64,000 bases of DNA from Nitrosovibrio sp. Nv6 (GTDB lineage Bacteria; Pseudomonadota; Gammaproteobacteria; Burkholderiales; Nitrosomonadaceae): contig NZ_FODX01000001.1 in assembly GCF_900110495.1 (NCBI RefSeq), positions 248,001-312,000 of the forward strand. The letters run 5' to 3'. The stretch's first letter is position 1, and the number at the start of each line of letters is the position of its first letter. The notes below the pieces were generated by a model. That model made no database searches, was not told the DNA's origin, and saw only the letters and a list, made by a program, of their open reading frames with translations. Both the position numbers and the translations under genes were made by a program. Below are positions 44,104 through 53,470 of this stretch, piece after piece.

Positions 44104-44865
44104 TCAACGTCGTCCGTCATACCATACTGATAGATGTTTCTTGTCTTGCAGCGTCCGGCGTGGGCGCAAAATAACGCGCAGGATCTGGCCCGCAATCTCG
44201 CGTCCCGAATACAGCTGCACCTTGCGCGCCGAGGATTCCAGCGGGTGTTTTGTCAAAATGACGAATTGAAGGCCGCGCTGCTGTCCCCATTTCTTCAGTT
44301 TCTGACTCAAGATTACTTCATCAGCAGCGTACAGTTCCTGATCGAAGCCGCCGACATCACGAAATGCATCACTGCGAGATACGACCAGTGCGCCCGCCGC
44401 CCAGCGAAACACGACCGACGTCACGGTCCACAGTTTCAATACTCCGTCCGCCCACCATGGCAATCCTTCCATCCGTATTGCGCTGCCGCAACCCACGTAT
44501 TTACCACCTTCGATGAGCTGCAAGATATCGGCAAGCAATTCGGGATTTAAAATACTGTCCGCATCTACAAACAGCATCCAGTCACCGGTTGCCTCGGCTG
44601 CGCCGGCGTTGCGCGCGCGGCCAATCTGGTTGACCGGCTCAAAAACGACCCGTGCACCTGCCTGCCTTGCCAGGCTGGCCGTATTGTCGGTGGAGTTGTT
44701 GTCAACCACGATGATTTCCGATGTAAAACCGGGTTGACTATTTGCGGCGAGAGATGCGTAGACGGACTGCAAGCACTGCTCGATCAAGCGCTCTTCATTA
44801 AAGGCCGGGATGATAATTGAGAGATGCATTCCAATGGATTCCGGTTTTAGGCTCGAACTCGCCAT
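44104..44865 (-). CDS. family 2 glycosyltransferase
   Basis: About 253 residues with a GT-A fold: LSIIIPAFNEERLIEQCLQS, IIVVDNNSTDNTASLARQAG, GRARNAGAAEATGDWMLFVDADS (DxD-type metal motif FVDADS), then VGGFDQELYAADEVILSQKL (acceptor-site Asp/Glu) and a C-terminal GREIAGQILRVILRPRRTL. It transfers sugar from a nucleotide sugar to a lipid or polysaccharide acceptor at the membrane. Starts at 44865 or 44829 are both possible; a longer frame upstream is unlikely. It stands alone, so its product is unknown. Confidence 0.85.
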   Translation of the reverse strand: MASSSLKPESIGMHLSIIIPAFNEERLIEQCLQSVYASLAANSQPGFTSEIIVVDNNSTDNTASLARQAGARVVFEPVNQIGRARNAGAAEATGDWMLFVDADSILNPELLADILQLIEGGKYVGCGSAIRMEGLPWWADGVLKLWTVTSVVFRWAAGALVVSRSDAFRDVGGFDQELYAADEVILSQKLKKWGQQRGLQFVILTKHPLESSARKVQLYSGREIAGQILRVILRPRRTLQDKKHLSVWYDGRR

Positions 44866-44972
44866 TATCCGCGAAAATAGGACTGCGCACGAAAAGGCAT
44901 ACAAAAATTCCTGTGCAGCTTTAATGGAAAATAGATGGGCCCGAGATCCCACCCGTGCCACATTTTCGGGAA

Positions 44973-45000
44973 TTGCATAAAAACCTGCTTAAACTATAAA
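44973..45000 (+). promoter_or_regulatory. predicted sigma70 promoter
   Basis: TTGCAT (44973-44978), a 16-base spacer and TATAAA (44995-45000), in the 317-base gap behind the glycosyltransferase start. The next gene on this strand starts 180 bases downstream, leaving a long leader that contains a small GGTTCC/GGAACC hairpin. Confidence 0.4.
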
Positions 45001-45182
45001 GAAATTGGTTCCCACTGGAACCGCTGATCCAAAACCGTTCGGGAGTAAAAGGGAGACGTGGGCAACGAACGATTAAATCAGTTTTCAGTATGTTCCAGTA
45101 GACTTTTTAGGCATAGGGAGAGGGCCTGATTATACTTGGCATCTTCAAAGTCGCTGATCAACTACCATCGCGGAGGTTATAT

Positions 45183-45386
45183 ATGAGTGAAGTTGGGGTC
45201 ATGCAATGGCTAATAGCGTCCATAATTTTTTTCGTCGTACCATTTTGGAGAATATACAAGAGGGCCGGTTTTAAGCCGGCATTATCATTAATCGCGCTGG
45301 TCCCCGGAGGTATTCTGATTCTTCTATGGGTTTTCGCGTTTGTAAAATGGCCTGCTTTTACAGGAGCAGAAGAAAAGAAGGAGTAA
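45183..45386 (+). CDS. small two-helix membrane protein
   Basis: A 67-residue protein: a first helix (MQWLIASIIFFVVPFW), a short basic loop (RIYKRAGFKPA) and a second helix (LSLIALVPGGILILLWVFAFV), then an acidic/basic tail AEEKKE. GCGGAGG precedes the ATG at good distance. Such short WRIYKRAGF..-type proteins are common in proteobacteria and of unknown role. Confidence 0.65.
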   Translation: MSEVGVMQWLIASIIFFVVPFWRIYKRAGFKPALSLIALVPGGILILLWVFAFVKWPAFTGAEEKKE

Positions 45387-45823
45387 GGGGCCTGTTAGAG
45401 TTTGGCTCAGTCATCCGCAGGCAATTTAACATAATATACATTATGAGCAAATTAAATGACGAAATAGCAGCGGCGAATTCGGGCTCTTGAGTCTTCTGCG
45501 GTCTCTTTTTCCAGAACAACATTTCCTTGTAGCTGGACACCTCTGGATTTAGAGCAAGCAATTGAAAGGCGTGAGAAAGAAAATTTGCTTATGTGTGGCT
45601 CCGTACAGAAGTCAAGGTAAGGAAGTAAGAAAATGAATACTGGTATCTGCTTTTTTCTCCCTCTTGTAGTAGATGCCACTGGGCCCGGCACAGGCCAACT
45701 ACTCCTTGCCGGGCCTCTTTTCTTTGCCTTATCTTTCTCCCGCTTCCCATTACCCCAGGAACCCGCACTGCAAGTAAACGAGCGTCAATGCCCCTGTTAT
45801 TTTCATGCACGGAACCGGGTGCC
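45387..45823. other. intergenic region with a GC-rich terminator
   Basis: A 437-base gap. A small palindrome CATAAT/ATTATG lies at 45430-45445. The main structure is the hairpin described at 45682-45725. A plus-strand frame from 45633 is preceded by GGAAG but runs through the hairpin and looks random, so I do not call it. Confidence 0.4.
45682..45725 (+). terminator. intrinsic terminator
   Basis: GGCCCGGCA (45682-45690) pairs perfectly with TGCCGGGCC (45707-45715), 16-base loop, followed by a T-rich stretch TCTTTTCTTT. It is oriented rightward and may end the transcript of the small membrane protein gene at 45183-45386, about 300 bases upstream, or a short RNA. Confidence 0.5.
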
Positions 45824-45994
45824 TCATTCCGCTGCTTCTTCCTGCTTCTCCCATTTTGCATAACACTCCAGTCCGCAAAAATACAGCACGTAGTCAACAG
45901 CCTCCTCGTTCATGGCTTCGGATAAAGGGATCTCCTTTAGGCAGACTTTACAGGGAACTTTTTCCGGATCGGAGGGTTGCTCCAGTTCACGCAT
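45824..45994 (-). CDS. DUF3330 small zinc-finger-like protein
   Basis: A 56-residue protein: EKVPCKVCLKEIPLSEA with a CxxC pair at residues 15-18 and YVLYFCGLECYAKW with a CxxxC pair at 40-44, the arrangement of DUF3330 proteins and of treble-clef metal-binding modules. GGGAG precedes the ATG at 45994. It begins only 42 bases after the nuoN stop on the same strand, so it may be the last gene of the complex I transcript. Family members also occur near mercury and other mobile resistance genes. Function unknown. Confidence 0.75.
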   Translation of the reverse strand: MRELEQPSDPEKVPCKVCLKEIPLSEAMNEEAVDYVLYFCGLECYAKWEKQEEAAE

Positions 45995-46036
45995 TTAAAT
46001 CTCCCTTTCCAATTCATCCATATCCATCCTTGCTTT

Positions 46037-47569
46037 TTAAAGGGAACCGGTCAATGCAAGGAATTCAGGAACCCCGGCCAGATGTACGACCGTTGTTTCA
46101 AGCAACTGAATAAGCAGCGTCGGATAAACACCCAGCCCTATTAGCAGGAATGTCAACGCAGCCAGCGTTACACTTTCCGCCAAGGACGCCGTACCCGCAA
46201 ATTTTGCCTCTGGTACAGAGCCCGCCTTCGGGTCATGCACACACATCGCGGCAATAATCCTCAGGTAATAGTACAACCCGATCGCGCTGCCAACAACCAG
46301 TGCGACCACAGGTATCCATAGCGATGCTTCCACCCCAGCCGTCAATATGTAAAACTTGCCGATAAAGCCCATCGTCAACGGAATTCCGGCAAGTGACAGC
46401 AGCATGGCGGTAAATATCCCTGCCAGCCATGGCCTGTGCCAGAAAAGGCCGGCATAATCCGCAAGCCGGTCGCTATCCCGTTCCGCTACGCCATCGGATC
46501 CATCATTTAACCCGCCGGACAATACCGTTACCACGCCGAACGCGCCCAGCATAGTGACAAAATAGGCAGTGAGATAATAGGCAACTGCCTCGATTGCCAG
46601 TCCGCCGTAAGCCAGAAATCCAACCAGCAGATAGCCAAGCTGGGCAATGGAAGAATAGGCAAGAATCCGCTTGACGTTATCTTGCAACAGCGCGAGCAGG
46701 TTGCCAATCAGGATCGTCATGACGGCAACCAGGCTCAATGCCAGCGTGATTGGCTGCGACTGATACGCTCCGGCCACCAGGAAATAGCGCAGCAGCAGGG
46801 CAAGCATGGCGCCCTTTGAAACAGTGGCGATAAATGCGGTAATCGGTGCAGGCGCACCTTCATATACATCCGGCGTCCACATATGAAAGGGCACCAGCGC
46901 CAGCTTGAATCCGACACCCGTCACGATCAGTGCGAGTCCAGCCAACCCGTAGAGTTCCAGTACCTGGTCAGGCGCAGCGAGCATTGTTCCGATTTTCGCA
47001 AACTGCATCGTTCCAAGCTGTGCGTAGACCAGCGCCATGCCAAACAAAAGTAATCCGGATGAAAACCCAGCGAGAATCAGGTATTTAATTCCTGCTTCGA
47101 GAGGCCACTCCGTGAATCGCGGATACGCGATCAATACGAACAGTGAAATACTGAGCAGTTCCAGGCCCAGCAGAAACGAGGCAAAATGGCTGCTCGCGAC
47201 GAGAACCCCGCCGCCGAGGGCAGCCAGCAGCAGCAGGATGTAAAGCGCCTCATGCCGGCTTTCGTCACCGCCGAAGTAGCGGTAACACAACACCGCGACG
47301 ACAAAGGTCGCGGCAACGATGAGCCCCATAAAAAACAGCGCATAGTGATCCAGTACCAGCAGAGCCGTGACCTGACGAGATCCGACGCCCCGGGACAGAA
47401 ACAATGATGCAAATGACAGAACCAGCCCAGCGAGCGTCAACATCATGACCGGTCGAGGATGACGATAAAAGGCTGCCGCCAGCATCACCACTACCGCGGA
47501 GGCGGCAAGGAGGATGAGCGGGAACAAGGCCATCAGGTTCAAGGGTAGCGCGGAGGGTGGCGTGTTCAT
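46037..47569 (-). CDS. nuoN: NADH-quinone oxidoreductase subunit N
   Basis: A 510-residue antiporter-like membrane subunit of complex I with about 14 helices. The core motifs are visible: GVGFKLALVPFHMWTPDVYEGAP (with the channel Lys and the conserved HMWTPDVYEGAP of NuoN), a Lys in TVSKGAMLALLLRYF, and VKRILAYSSIAQLGYLLVG. The ATG at 47569 overlaps the nuoM stop (ATGA), so translation is coupled. The frame extends further upstream inside nuoM but the family N-terminus begins here. Confidence 0.95.
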   Translation of the reverse strand: MNTPPSALPLNLMALFPLILLAASAVVVMLAAAFYRHPRPVMMLTLAGLVLSFASLFLSRGVGSRQVTALLVLDHYALFFMGLIVAATFVVAVLCYRYFGGDESRHEALYILLLLAALGGGVLVASSHFASFLLGLELLSISLFVLIAYPRFTEWPLEAGIKYLILAGFSSGLLLFGMALVYAQLGTMQFAKIGTMLAAPDQVLELYGLAGLALIVTGVGFKLALVPFHMWTPDVYEGAPAPITAFIATVSKGAMLALLLRYFLVAGAYQSQPITLALSLVAVMTILIGNLLALLQDNVKRILAYSSIAQLGYLLVGFLAYGGLAIEAVAYYLTAYFVTMLGAFGVVTVLSGGLNDGSDGVAERDSDRLADYAGLFWHRPWLAGIFTAMLLSLAGIPLTMGFIGKFYILTAGVEASLWIPVVALVVGSAIGLYYYLRIIAAMCVHDPKAGSVPEAKFAGTASLAESVTLAALTFLLIGLGVYPTLLIQLLETTVVHLAGVPEFLALTGSL

Positions 47570-49068
47570 TCCGCGTTCCCCTCCTGGTGGGCTACGGCAA
47601 TCGCGGGCGGACCATTTGCGATGCCCGGTGCGGCATCGAGCACCGGTTGCGGGTACAGGCCCAGCCAAAGGGCAATGGCCGCCATTGAATACAGGGTCGC
47701 CATTTCCCGGCCTGATAAATCATGTAGTTGCCAACCGTGGGTGTTCTCGCCATGAAAAATTTTCTGCACCAGCGCAAGCGCATACACGACACTGGCGACA
47801 AATGCCGCAGCCGCGACGGACGCCAGCACGCTGCTGACGCTGGATAATCCCATCAGTACCAGGAATTCCCCGACGAAATTACCCATTCCCGGCAGCCCAA
47901 GCGCGGCAATGGCAAAAAACAATCCCATGGCCGCCAGGCGCGGCATGACGCTCCACAGGCCTCCAAAGCGGCTCATATCGCGGGTGTGCGTCCGTTCCTG
48001 CAAAATGCCGGCAATTACAAACAGTGCTCCCGTACTGATGCCATGCGCGATCATTTGCATTGCGGCCCCCCCAAGCGACCAGGGATTCCAGGCGAATATC
48101 CCGAGCACCGCAAAGCCCAGGTGACTCACGCTGGTGTAGGCCACGAGGCGCTTGAAATCCGTCTGGGCGAACGCCAGGAAAGCGCCATAGACAACTCCGG
48201 TTGCTCCCAACGCCATCGCCACCGGGGCAAAATACCCCGCCGCGTCGGGAAATAGCGGAACAACGAAGCGCAATAGCCCGTAGGCTCCGGTTTTCAGCAG
48301 CACCCCTGCAAGAATCACACTTCCTGCTGTCGGCGCCTCGGTATGTGCGTCCGGCAGCCAGGTGTGAAATGGCACGATGGGCGCCTTGACTGCGAACGCA
48401 ATGAAAAAGCCGAGCATGATCCACAGCTCGGCGGAGGGAGACATGGGGGTATTCAGCAGCTCGAAATAATCGAATGTCAGGACCCCAGTGCTGTGGTAGT
48501 GGACGAATACCAGCGCAAGAATTGCCACCAGCATGAGCAGGCCGCTCCCCTCGGCGAAAATGAAGAACTTGATCGAGGCATACTGCCGCCTCTCATGGCC
48601 CCAGATCGCAATCATGAAATACATCGGCACCAGCATCAGCTCCCAGAAAAAGAAAAACAGAAACAGGTCCAGCGCAAGGAATACGCCGACCGCCCCTGCC
48701 AGAGTCCATAGCAGATTGAAGTAAAAGAACCCGGCGCGCTCCTGGATTTCCGTCCAGGAACATGCTACCGATACCACCCCCAGAAAAGCGGTCAGCACGA
48801 CCAGAATGAGGCTTATTCCATCCATGGCCAGATGAAAGCTCACTCCGAAACGCGGAATCCACTCCGCCCTGATCTCGGCAAACCACCCCCCGTGAGCGGG
48901 AAGAGCCATGGCGCTGGCCGACTGCAGCCAAAGCCATATCGTCAATACGAGTTCAATGCCGACCGTAGCCAGCGCAACCCACTTCGCAGAGCCCGGATGC
49001 CACCGATCCGCCATCCATGACAGCAAACCGCCGGCCACCAGGATGAAAATCAATGCGGAGAGAATCAT
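47566..49068 (-). CDS. nuoM: NADH-quinone oxidoreductase subunit M
   Basis: A 500-residue proton-pumping membrane subunit. Signatures: FGVSFHLAMDGISLILVVLTAF at the start, FFFFWELMLVPMYFMIAIWG with the conserved membrane Glu, VKAPIVPFHTWLPDAHTEAPTAGSVILAG, and DFKRLVAYTSVSHLGF. The ATG at 49068 overlaps the nuoL stop by four bases. The frame remains open into nuoL but the family start is here. Confidence 0.96.
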   Translation of the reverse strand: MILSALIFILVAGGLLSWMADRWHPGSAKWVALATVGIELVLTIWLWLQSASAMALPAHGGWFAEIRAEWIPRFGVSFHLAMDGISLILVVLTAFLGVVSVACSWTEIQERAGFFYFNLLWTLAGAVGVFLALDLFLFFFFWELMLVPMYFMIAIWGHERRQYASIKFFIFAEGSGLLMLVAILALVFVHYHSTGVLTFDYFELLNTPMSPSAELWIMLGFFIAFAVKAPIVPFHTWLPDAHTEAPTAGSVILAGVLLKTGAYGLLRFVVPLFPDAAGYFAPVAMALGATGVVYGAFLAFAQTDFKRLVAYTSVSHLGFAVLGIFAWNPWSLGGAAMQMIAHGISTGALFVIAGILQERTHTRDMSRFGGLWSVMPRLAAMGLFFAIAALGLPGMGNFVGEFLVLMGLSSVSSVLASVAAAAFVASVVYALALVQKIFHGENTHGWQLHDLSGREMATLYSMAAIALWLGLYPQPVLDAAPGIANGPPAIAVAHQEGNAE

Positions 49069-51038
49069 GCGAATATTCCGATGAATACAATACCTATCGA
49101 TCCGGCGGCAATCGCCGCCGCGTAGCGGCGTACCTGTCCGCTTTGCGTTGCACTCAAGGCGCGATAGAAAAACAGACAAAGCTCGGCCAGGCCGCTGTAG
49201 ATATTGTCGATCAAGTCGTGCCGATGGACCTTCTGGAGCGACCTGAGCGTGCATGAAATCGCCATTCTGTAGATATTGTCGATCACGTCGTGCCGATCGG
49301 CGTACGCAAGCCAGAGATAGGGCCGGACGAACAGGAACTCATAAAATCGGTCGAAACCCCAGCCAAAATGCCAGAACTTCCGGATTCTTGCCAATGCCGG
49401 GATCAGCATCAGCCCATGGAGAAAGGCGGGATATCTCAAAAACAACAGGTACGCTAACGCGATGCCGCCAAGAGAGGCAGCAATTCCGAGCAGCTCCAGA
49501 ACGGTTTCGTCATTTTTACCGTCAAGAACGATCTGAGCCGGCGGCAAGGCATGCTGAACAAAGCTGGAAAACAACGTTAAATTACCGAGAAAAGATGGAG
49601 TTTCAATCCATCCGCCGACTAGAGAGAGTGCGGCAAGAACTATAAGCGGTATCGTTATGCGCAGCCCTGGCCGTCTGGTTTCGGGAGGCGTCGCAGTCCT
49701 CGTTTCGCCAAAAAAGACGAGAAACACCACGCGAAAGATGTAGAGGCCAGTCAATATTGCACCTCCCCATCCCGCGGCCCATAACCATGGATTCCCTCCT
49801 GCTGACGCCCAGGCCTGCCAAAGAATCAGGTCCTTGCTGTAGAAGCCCGCGGTAACGAGCGGCAGCGCCGCGAGCGATGCGCTGCCAATCAGAAAAGTCC
49901 AGAATGCAACGGGAAGTTTTTTCCTCAGCCCACCCATCCGGAAAATATCATGTTCCTCGTGCAGGCTCATGATGACCACACCCGCGCTCAGGAACAGCAG
50001 AGCCTTGAAGAAGGCGTGAGTCATCAGGTGAAAGATGGCTGCCGACCAGGCGCCCACTCCTAGCGCGAGGAACATATAGCCGAGCTGGCTGATGGTCGAA
50101 TACGCGAGCACGCGCTTGATGTCTTTTTGGGCAAGTGCACTGAACCCTGCCAGCAGCAGGGTAAGAGCGCCTATTACTGCTACCGCCAGTTGTACGGGTG
50201 GCGCAAGCGAAAAGAGCACATGCATGCGGGCGATCAGATAGACGCCTGCCGTTACCATCGTCGCAGCATGGATCAGCGCGCTCACCGGCGTGGGGCCGGC
50301 CATTGCGTCAGGTAGCCAGGTCTGTAGCGGGAGTTGGGCAGATTTGCCCACCGCACCGGCAAGCAGAAGTGCTGCAGCGAGAATAGCGAGCTCCGACTCC
50401 TCCGGCCACTGCTGCGCCACGCACTGCATCAACGGCTGGATATCAAGGGTTCCCAGATGAGTGAACAGCAGAAAAAGGCCGATCGCCATAGCGGTATCGC
50501 CGATCCGGGTCACGATAAACGCTTTGCGCGCGGCGCGCCCATTGGCGGGGTCCCGATACCAGAATCCGATGAGCAGGTAACTGCAAAGTCCCACCCCTTC
50601 CCAGCCAAGGTAAAGAAACAGCAGATTGTCGGCAAGAACCAGGATACACATCGAACCGACAAAGAGATTCATGTAGGCGAAAAAGCGCGCGTAGCTCTCA
50701 TCGCTAATCATGAATTCCGTGGAATAGAGATGGATCAGGAAACTGATGATGGTCACGACCAGGACCATTACCAGTGATAGCGCATCGAGATAAAAGCCGA
50801 TCCTCGGCGAGAAACCGGCTATGGCGATCCAGACCCAGGCTTCCTGCTGAAAGGCGAGACCCGGCGGTCTTGCAGCGATGAAGTCGATCGCGATCAGAAT
50901 GGCGATGAGTGCCGAGAGAGCCACGGAGCCGGTTCCAATTACCGCCACACCGCGTCGGCTCAAGTGGCGTCGGCCCAGTGCCAGCGTCAGGAAACCGGCC
51001 AGAGGCAGCGTGGGAATAAGCCAGAGCAGGGGCAACAC
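49065..51038 (-). CDS. nuoL: NADH-quinone oxidoreductase subunit L
   Basis: A 657-residue membrane subunit at the far end of the complex I arm, with about 16 helices including the long lateral helix. Signatures: IGFYLDALSLVMVLVVTIISFLIHLYS, FLYLGWEGVGLCSYLLIGFWY, GAVGKSAQLPLQTWLPDAMAGPTPVSALIHAATMVTAGVYL and DIKRVLAYSTISQLGYMFLALG. Between the last antiporter helix and the C-terminus the protein carries a duplicated short YR...H.LIDNIY segment near 49170-49300 (DNIYRMAISCTLRSL and DNIYSGLAELCLFF), a small internal repeat. It lies one base after nuoK. Confidence 0.96.
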   Translation of the reverse strand: MLPLLWLIPTLPLAGFLTLALGRRHLSRRGVAVIGTGSVALSALIAILIAIDFIAARPPGLAFQQEAWVWIAIAGFSPRIGFYLDALSLVMVLVVTIISFLIHLYSTEFMISDESYARFFAYMNLFVGSMCILVLADNLLFLYLGWEGVGLCSYLLIGFWYRDPANGRAARKAFIVTRIGDTAMAIGLFLLFTHLGTLDIQPLMQCVAQQWPEESELAILAAALLLAGAVGKSAQLPLQTWLPDAMAGPTPVSALIHAATMVTAGVYLIARMHVLFSLAPPVQLAVAVIGALTLLLAGFSALAQKDIKRVLAYSTISQLGYMFLALGVGAWSAAIFHLMTHAFFKALLFLSAGVVIMSLHEEHDIFRMGGLRKKLPVAFWTFLIGSASLAALPLVTAGFYSKDLILWQAWASAGGNPWLWAAGWGGAILTGLYIFRVVFLVFFGETRTATPPETRRPGLRITIPLIVLAALSLVGGWIETPSFLGNLTLFSSFVQHALPPAQIVLDGKNDETVLELLGIAASLGGIALAYLLFLRYPAFLHGLMLIPALARIRKFWHFGWGFDRFYEFLFVRPYLWLAYADRHDVIDNIYRMAISCTLRSLQKVHRHDLIDNIYSGLAELCLFFYRALSATQSGQVRRYAAAIAAGSIGIVFIGIFA

Positions 51039-51039
51039 G

Positions 51040-51366
51040 TTATCCCCGCATTTTGCTCACCGCGTCCGCGTCCAGCGTCTGGAAGTGGCGGTGCAACAGC
51101 AGCAGCAATGCCAGGCCGACAGAAACTTCAGCCGCCGCCACAGACAGGATAAAGATGAACATTACCTGACCGTCGGCCTGCGCCCAATGCGAACCGGCAA
51201 CCACGAAGGCAAGCCCGGCGGCGTTCAGCATGATCTCAATCGACATCAGGATGAAGATCAGGTTGCGTCTGACCAGAATTCCGGCCATCCCCAGCGTGAA
51301 CAGGATGGCCGCAAGCATCAGCCCGTGATGCGTGGGGATCGCGGCAATGGCTTCAGCCGTTCTCAT
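51040..51366 (-). CDS. nuoK: NADH-quinone oxidoreductase subunit K
   Basis: A 108-residue three-helix membrane subunit: [38 protein letters not shown] with the two conserved membrane Glu (helix 2), and [24 protein letters not shown] with the helix-3 Glu. These Glu residues are part of the proton path. The ATG at 51366 overlaps the end of nuoJ by 14 bases. It is slightly longer than E. coli NuoK. Confidence 0.94.
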   Translation of the reverse strand: MRTAEAIAAIPTHHGLMLAAILFTLGMAGILVRRNLIFILMSIEIMLNAAGLAFVVAGSHWAQADGQVMFIFILSVAAAEVSVGLALLLLLHRHFQTLDADAVSKMRG

Positions 51367-51922
51367 GGCCGCGCCCGTCCCCCGCCGCCCATCCCTCCCC
51401 TGATCCTCTTGCCAGCCCCACGTCATCCCCTTCACGCCCCTCACGCCACCCCAGATGACAAGCCCCTACCAATCCTGCCAATAGCAGCAGCGAAGCCAGC
51501 TCAACACCGAGAAGGTACGGCCCGAAGAGGCTAATGCCGACCGCTTTCGCATCAACCATCACGGTGGGAGACGTACCGCCGCCCTGCGCAAAGATATAAA
51601 GCAGCTCGGCCAGCAGCAGCGCCGCCAAAATGGCGGGACCCACCCACATCCCAGGGTTCAGCCAGTTCCGTTCCTTTGTCGCTGCGGCTTTGCCGAGGTT
51701 AAGCATCATCATGACGAAGACAAACAGCACCATGATCGCACCCGCGTAGATGATGACTTCGAGCGCTGCGGCAAAGGGTGCACCCAGCACAAAGAACACT
51801 ATTGCCACGGCGAGCAGGGAGACGATCAGGTAGAGTAGCGCGTGCACCGCACTCAAGCCCGTGATGACCATCAGCGTGGCCGCGATGGCGATAGCCCCGG
51901 ACAGATAAAATGTGATTTCCAT
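51353..51922 (-). CDS. nuoJ: NADH-quinone oxidoreductase subunit J
   Basis: A 189-residue membrane subunit with five helices. [50 protein letters not shown] contains the conserved Glu and the pi-bulge-forming [14 protein letters not shown] of helix 3. The C-terminus is a hydrophilic Gly/Arg-rich tail of about 25 residues that overlaps nuoK and is probably not functional. AGGAGG lies before the ATG. Confidence 0.94.
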   Translation of the reverse strand: MEITFYLSGAIAIAATLMVITGLSAVHALLYLIVSLLAVAIVFFVLGAPFAAALEVIIYAGAIMVLFVFVMMMLNLGKAAATKERNWLNPGMWVGPAILAALLLAELLYIFAQGGGTSPTVMVDAKAVGISLFGPYLLGVELASLLLLAGLVGACHLGWREGREGDDVGLARGSGEGWAAGDGRGHENG

Positions 51923-51954
51923 AGTGCCTCCTGTACTTCGGTTTTTTTCGGAAC

Positions 51955-52479
51955 TCAGGGCAACAGGTGGTGCAGATCCACGGGTGGCGCTTCATTCTCG
52001 GCCTCACCCTTGTTCTTGCCTCCTTCGCCATTTATGGCAAGCCCCGCTACGCGATAAAAGTTATAGTCCGGGTACTTGCCGGGGCCGTCGATCAGCAGAT
52101 CCTCTTTTTCGTACACCAGGTTCTTCCGGTCGTATTCGCCCATCTCGAAGTCCGACGTGAGCTGGATTGCGTCGGTAGGACACGCCTCTTCACAGTATCC
52201 GCAGAAAATACAGCGCGAAAAATTGATCCGGAAGAAGTCCGGGTAGCGTCGCCCATGCTCATCCTCCGTGGCCTGCAGCGCAATGCAATCTACCGGGCAG
52301 GCCGCCGCACAGAGGTAGCATGCAACGCAGCGTTCCTCCCCATCAGGATCGCGGCTCAGGATGATGCGTCCGCGCCACCGGGGCGGAATGTAAGGTTTTT
52401 CATCCGGATACTGAACGGTCACCCGGCGGTGGAACATGTGCAGAAAGATGATCCACATTGACTTCAGAGCATTCCACAT
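51955..52479 (-). CDS. nuoI: NADH-quinone oxidoreductase subunit I
   Basis: A 174-residue peripheral subunit holding two [4Fe-4S] clusters (N6a, N6b): [15 protein letters not shown] at about 52-66 and [16 protein letters not shown] at about 91-106. The N-terminal helix ([21 protein letters not shown]) attaches it to the membrane arm. It passes electrons from NuoG toward NuoB. GAGAG precedes the ATG. Confidence 0.96.
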   Translation of the reverse strand: MWNALKSMWIIFLHMFHRRVTVQYPDEKPYIPPRWRGRIILSRDPDGEERCVACYLCAAACPVDCIALQATEDEHGRRYPDFFRINFSRCIFCGYCEEACPTDAIQLTSDFEMGEYDRKNLVYEKEDLLIDGPGKYPDYNFYRVAGLAINGEGGKNKGEAENEAPPVDLHHLLP

Positions 52480-52513
52480 GTCATTTCTCTCCCCTGCGCC
52501 GAGCGTAACGTTG

Positions 52514-53470
52514 TCATAATCCCCAGGCCAGCACGATTGCTCCCGTAATCAGCAAATTAACGAGCGTCAGCGGCAACATCACTTTCCAGCCATAACCCAT
52601 CAACTGGTCATAGCGGGGCCGTGGCAATGAAGCCCGCAAAAGAATGAAAAAACCGATGACGATGAAGGTCTTGAGCAGGAACCACATCAACGGAGGCAAT
52701 AGCGGCCCTAGCCAGCCACCAAAGAACAGCGTCACCATCACCGCCGAGATGAGGATGATGCCGACATATTCGCCGATAAAAAACAGGCCGAACTTCATGC
52801 TGGAATACTCTGTGTGGAAGCCAGCCACGAGCTCGTTCTCCGCCTCTGGCAGATCGAAAGGCAACCGGCGCGCCTCGGCTATGCCGGCCACGGTAAAGGT
52901 GATGAGCCCGAGGATCTGAGGGATGCAAAACCACAGATCTTCCTGCGCCGCGACGATATCGCGCAGATTGAATGAACCGGCCAGCATGACGACACCCATC
53001 AGCGACAATCCCATGAAGACCTCGTAGCTCAACATCTGGGCGGCCGCCCGGAAACCTCCCAGCAGGGAGTATTTGTTGTTCGAAGCCCATCCCCCCAGAA
53101 CGATGCTGTAAACCCCAAGCGAGGACATGGCAAGGAAAAACAACAAACCGATATTCAGATCCACCACGCCGATACCTGGCGCGATGGGAACAACAGCAAA
53201 CGCGAGCAGCGTCGTGGTGGCGATGACGGCCGGCGCCAGCACAAACAGCGCCTTGTCGGCGAACGGCGGTATCCAGTCCTCCTTGGCAAGGAGCTTGATC
53301 GCATCCGCGACGCTCTGTAGCATCCCAAACGGCCCTACCCGGTTGGGTCCGTAGCGGTCCTGCCAGACGCCGAGCAGACGGCGCTCTATCCATGACAGCA
53401 GCGCCGCGAAACTGAACAAGAAGATCAGAATCACGACAACGTTTGACCAGGTGTGCGCAAGTTCGCTCAT
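52514..53470 (-). CDS. nuoH: NADH-quinone oxidoreductase subunit H
   Basis: A 318-residue membrane subunit that forms the quinone-binding chamber with NuoB and NuoD. Signatures: [29 protein letters not shown] (quinone-entry region), [39 protein letters not shown] and [34 protein letters not shown]. Its ATG at 53470 overlaps the nuoG stop by four bases. Confidence 0.96.
   Translation of the reverse strand: MSELAHTWSNVVVILIFLFSFAALLSWIERRLLGVWQDRYGPNRVGPFGMLQSVADAIKLLAKEDWIPPFADKALFVLAPAVIATTTLLAFAVVPIAPGIGVVDLNIGLLFFLAMSSLGVYSIVLGGWASNNKYSLLGGFRAAAQMLSYEVFMGLSLMGVVMLAGSFNLRDIVAAQEDLWFCIPQILGLITFTVAGIAEARRLPFDLPEAENELVAGFHTEYSSMKFGLFFIGEYVGIILISAVMVTLFFGGWLGPLLPPLMWFLLKTFIVIGFFILLRASLPRPRYDQLMGYGWKVMLPLTLVNLLITGAIVLAWGL

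Noticed and set aside
45633..45863. Plus-strand frame of 76 codons with a GGAAG in front
   Set aside because: It runs through a terminator hairpin and overlaps the convincing DUF3330 gene on the other strand; composition looks random.
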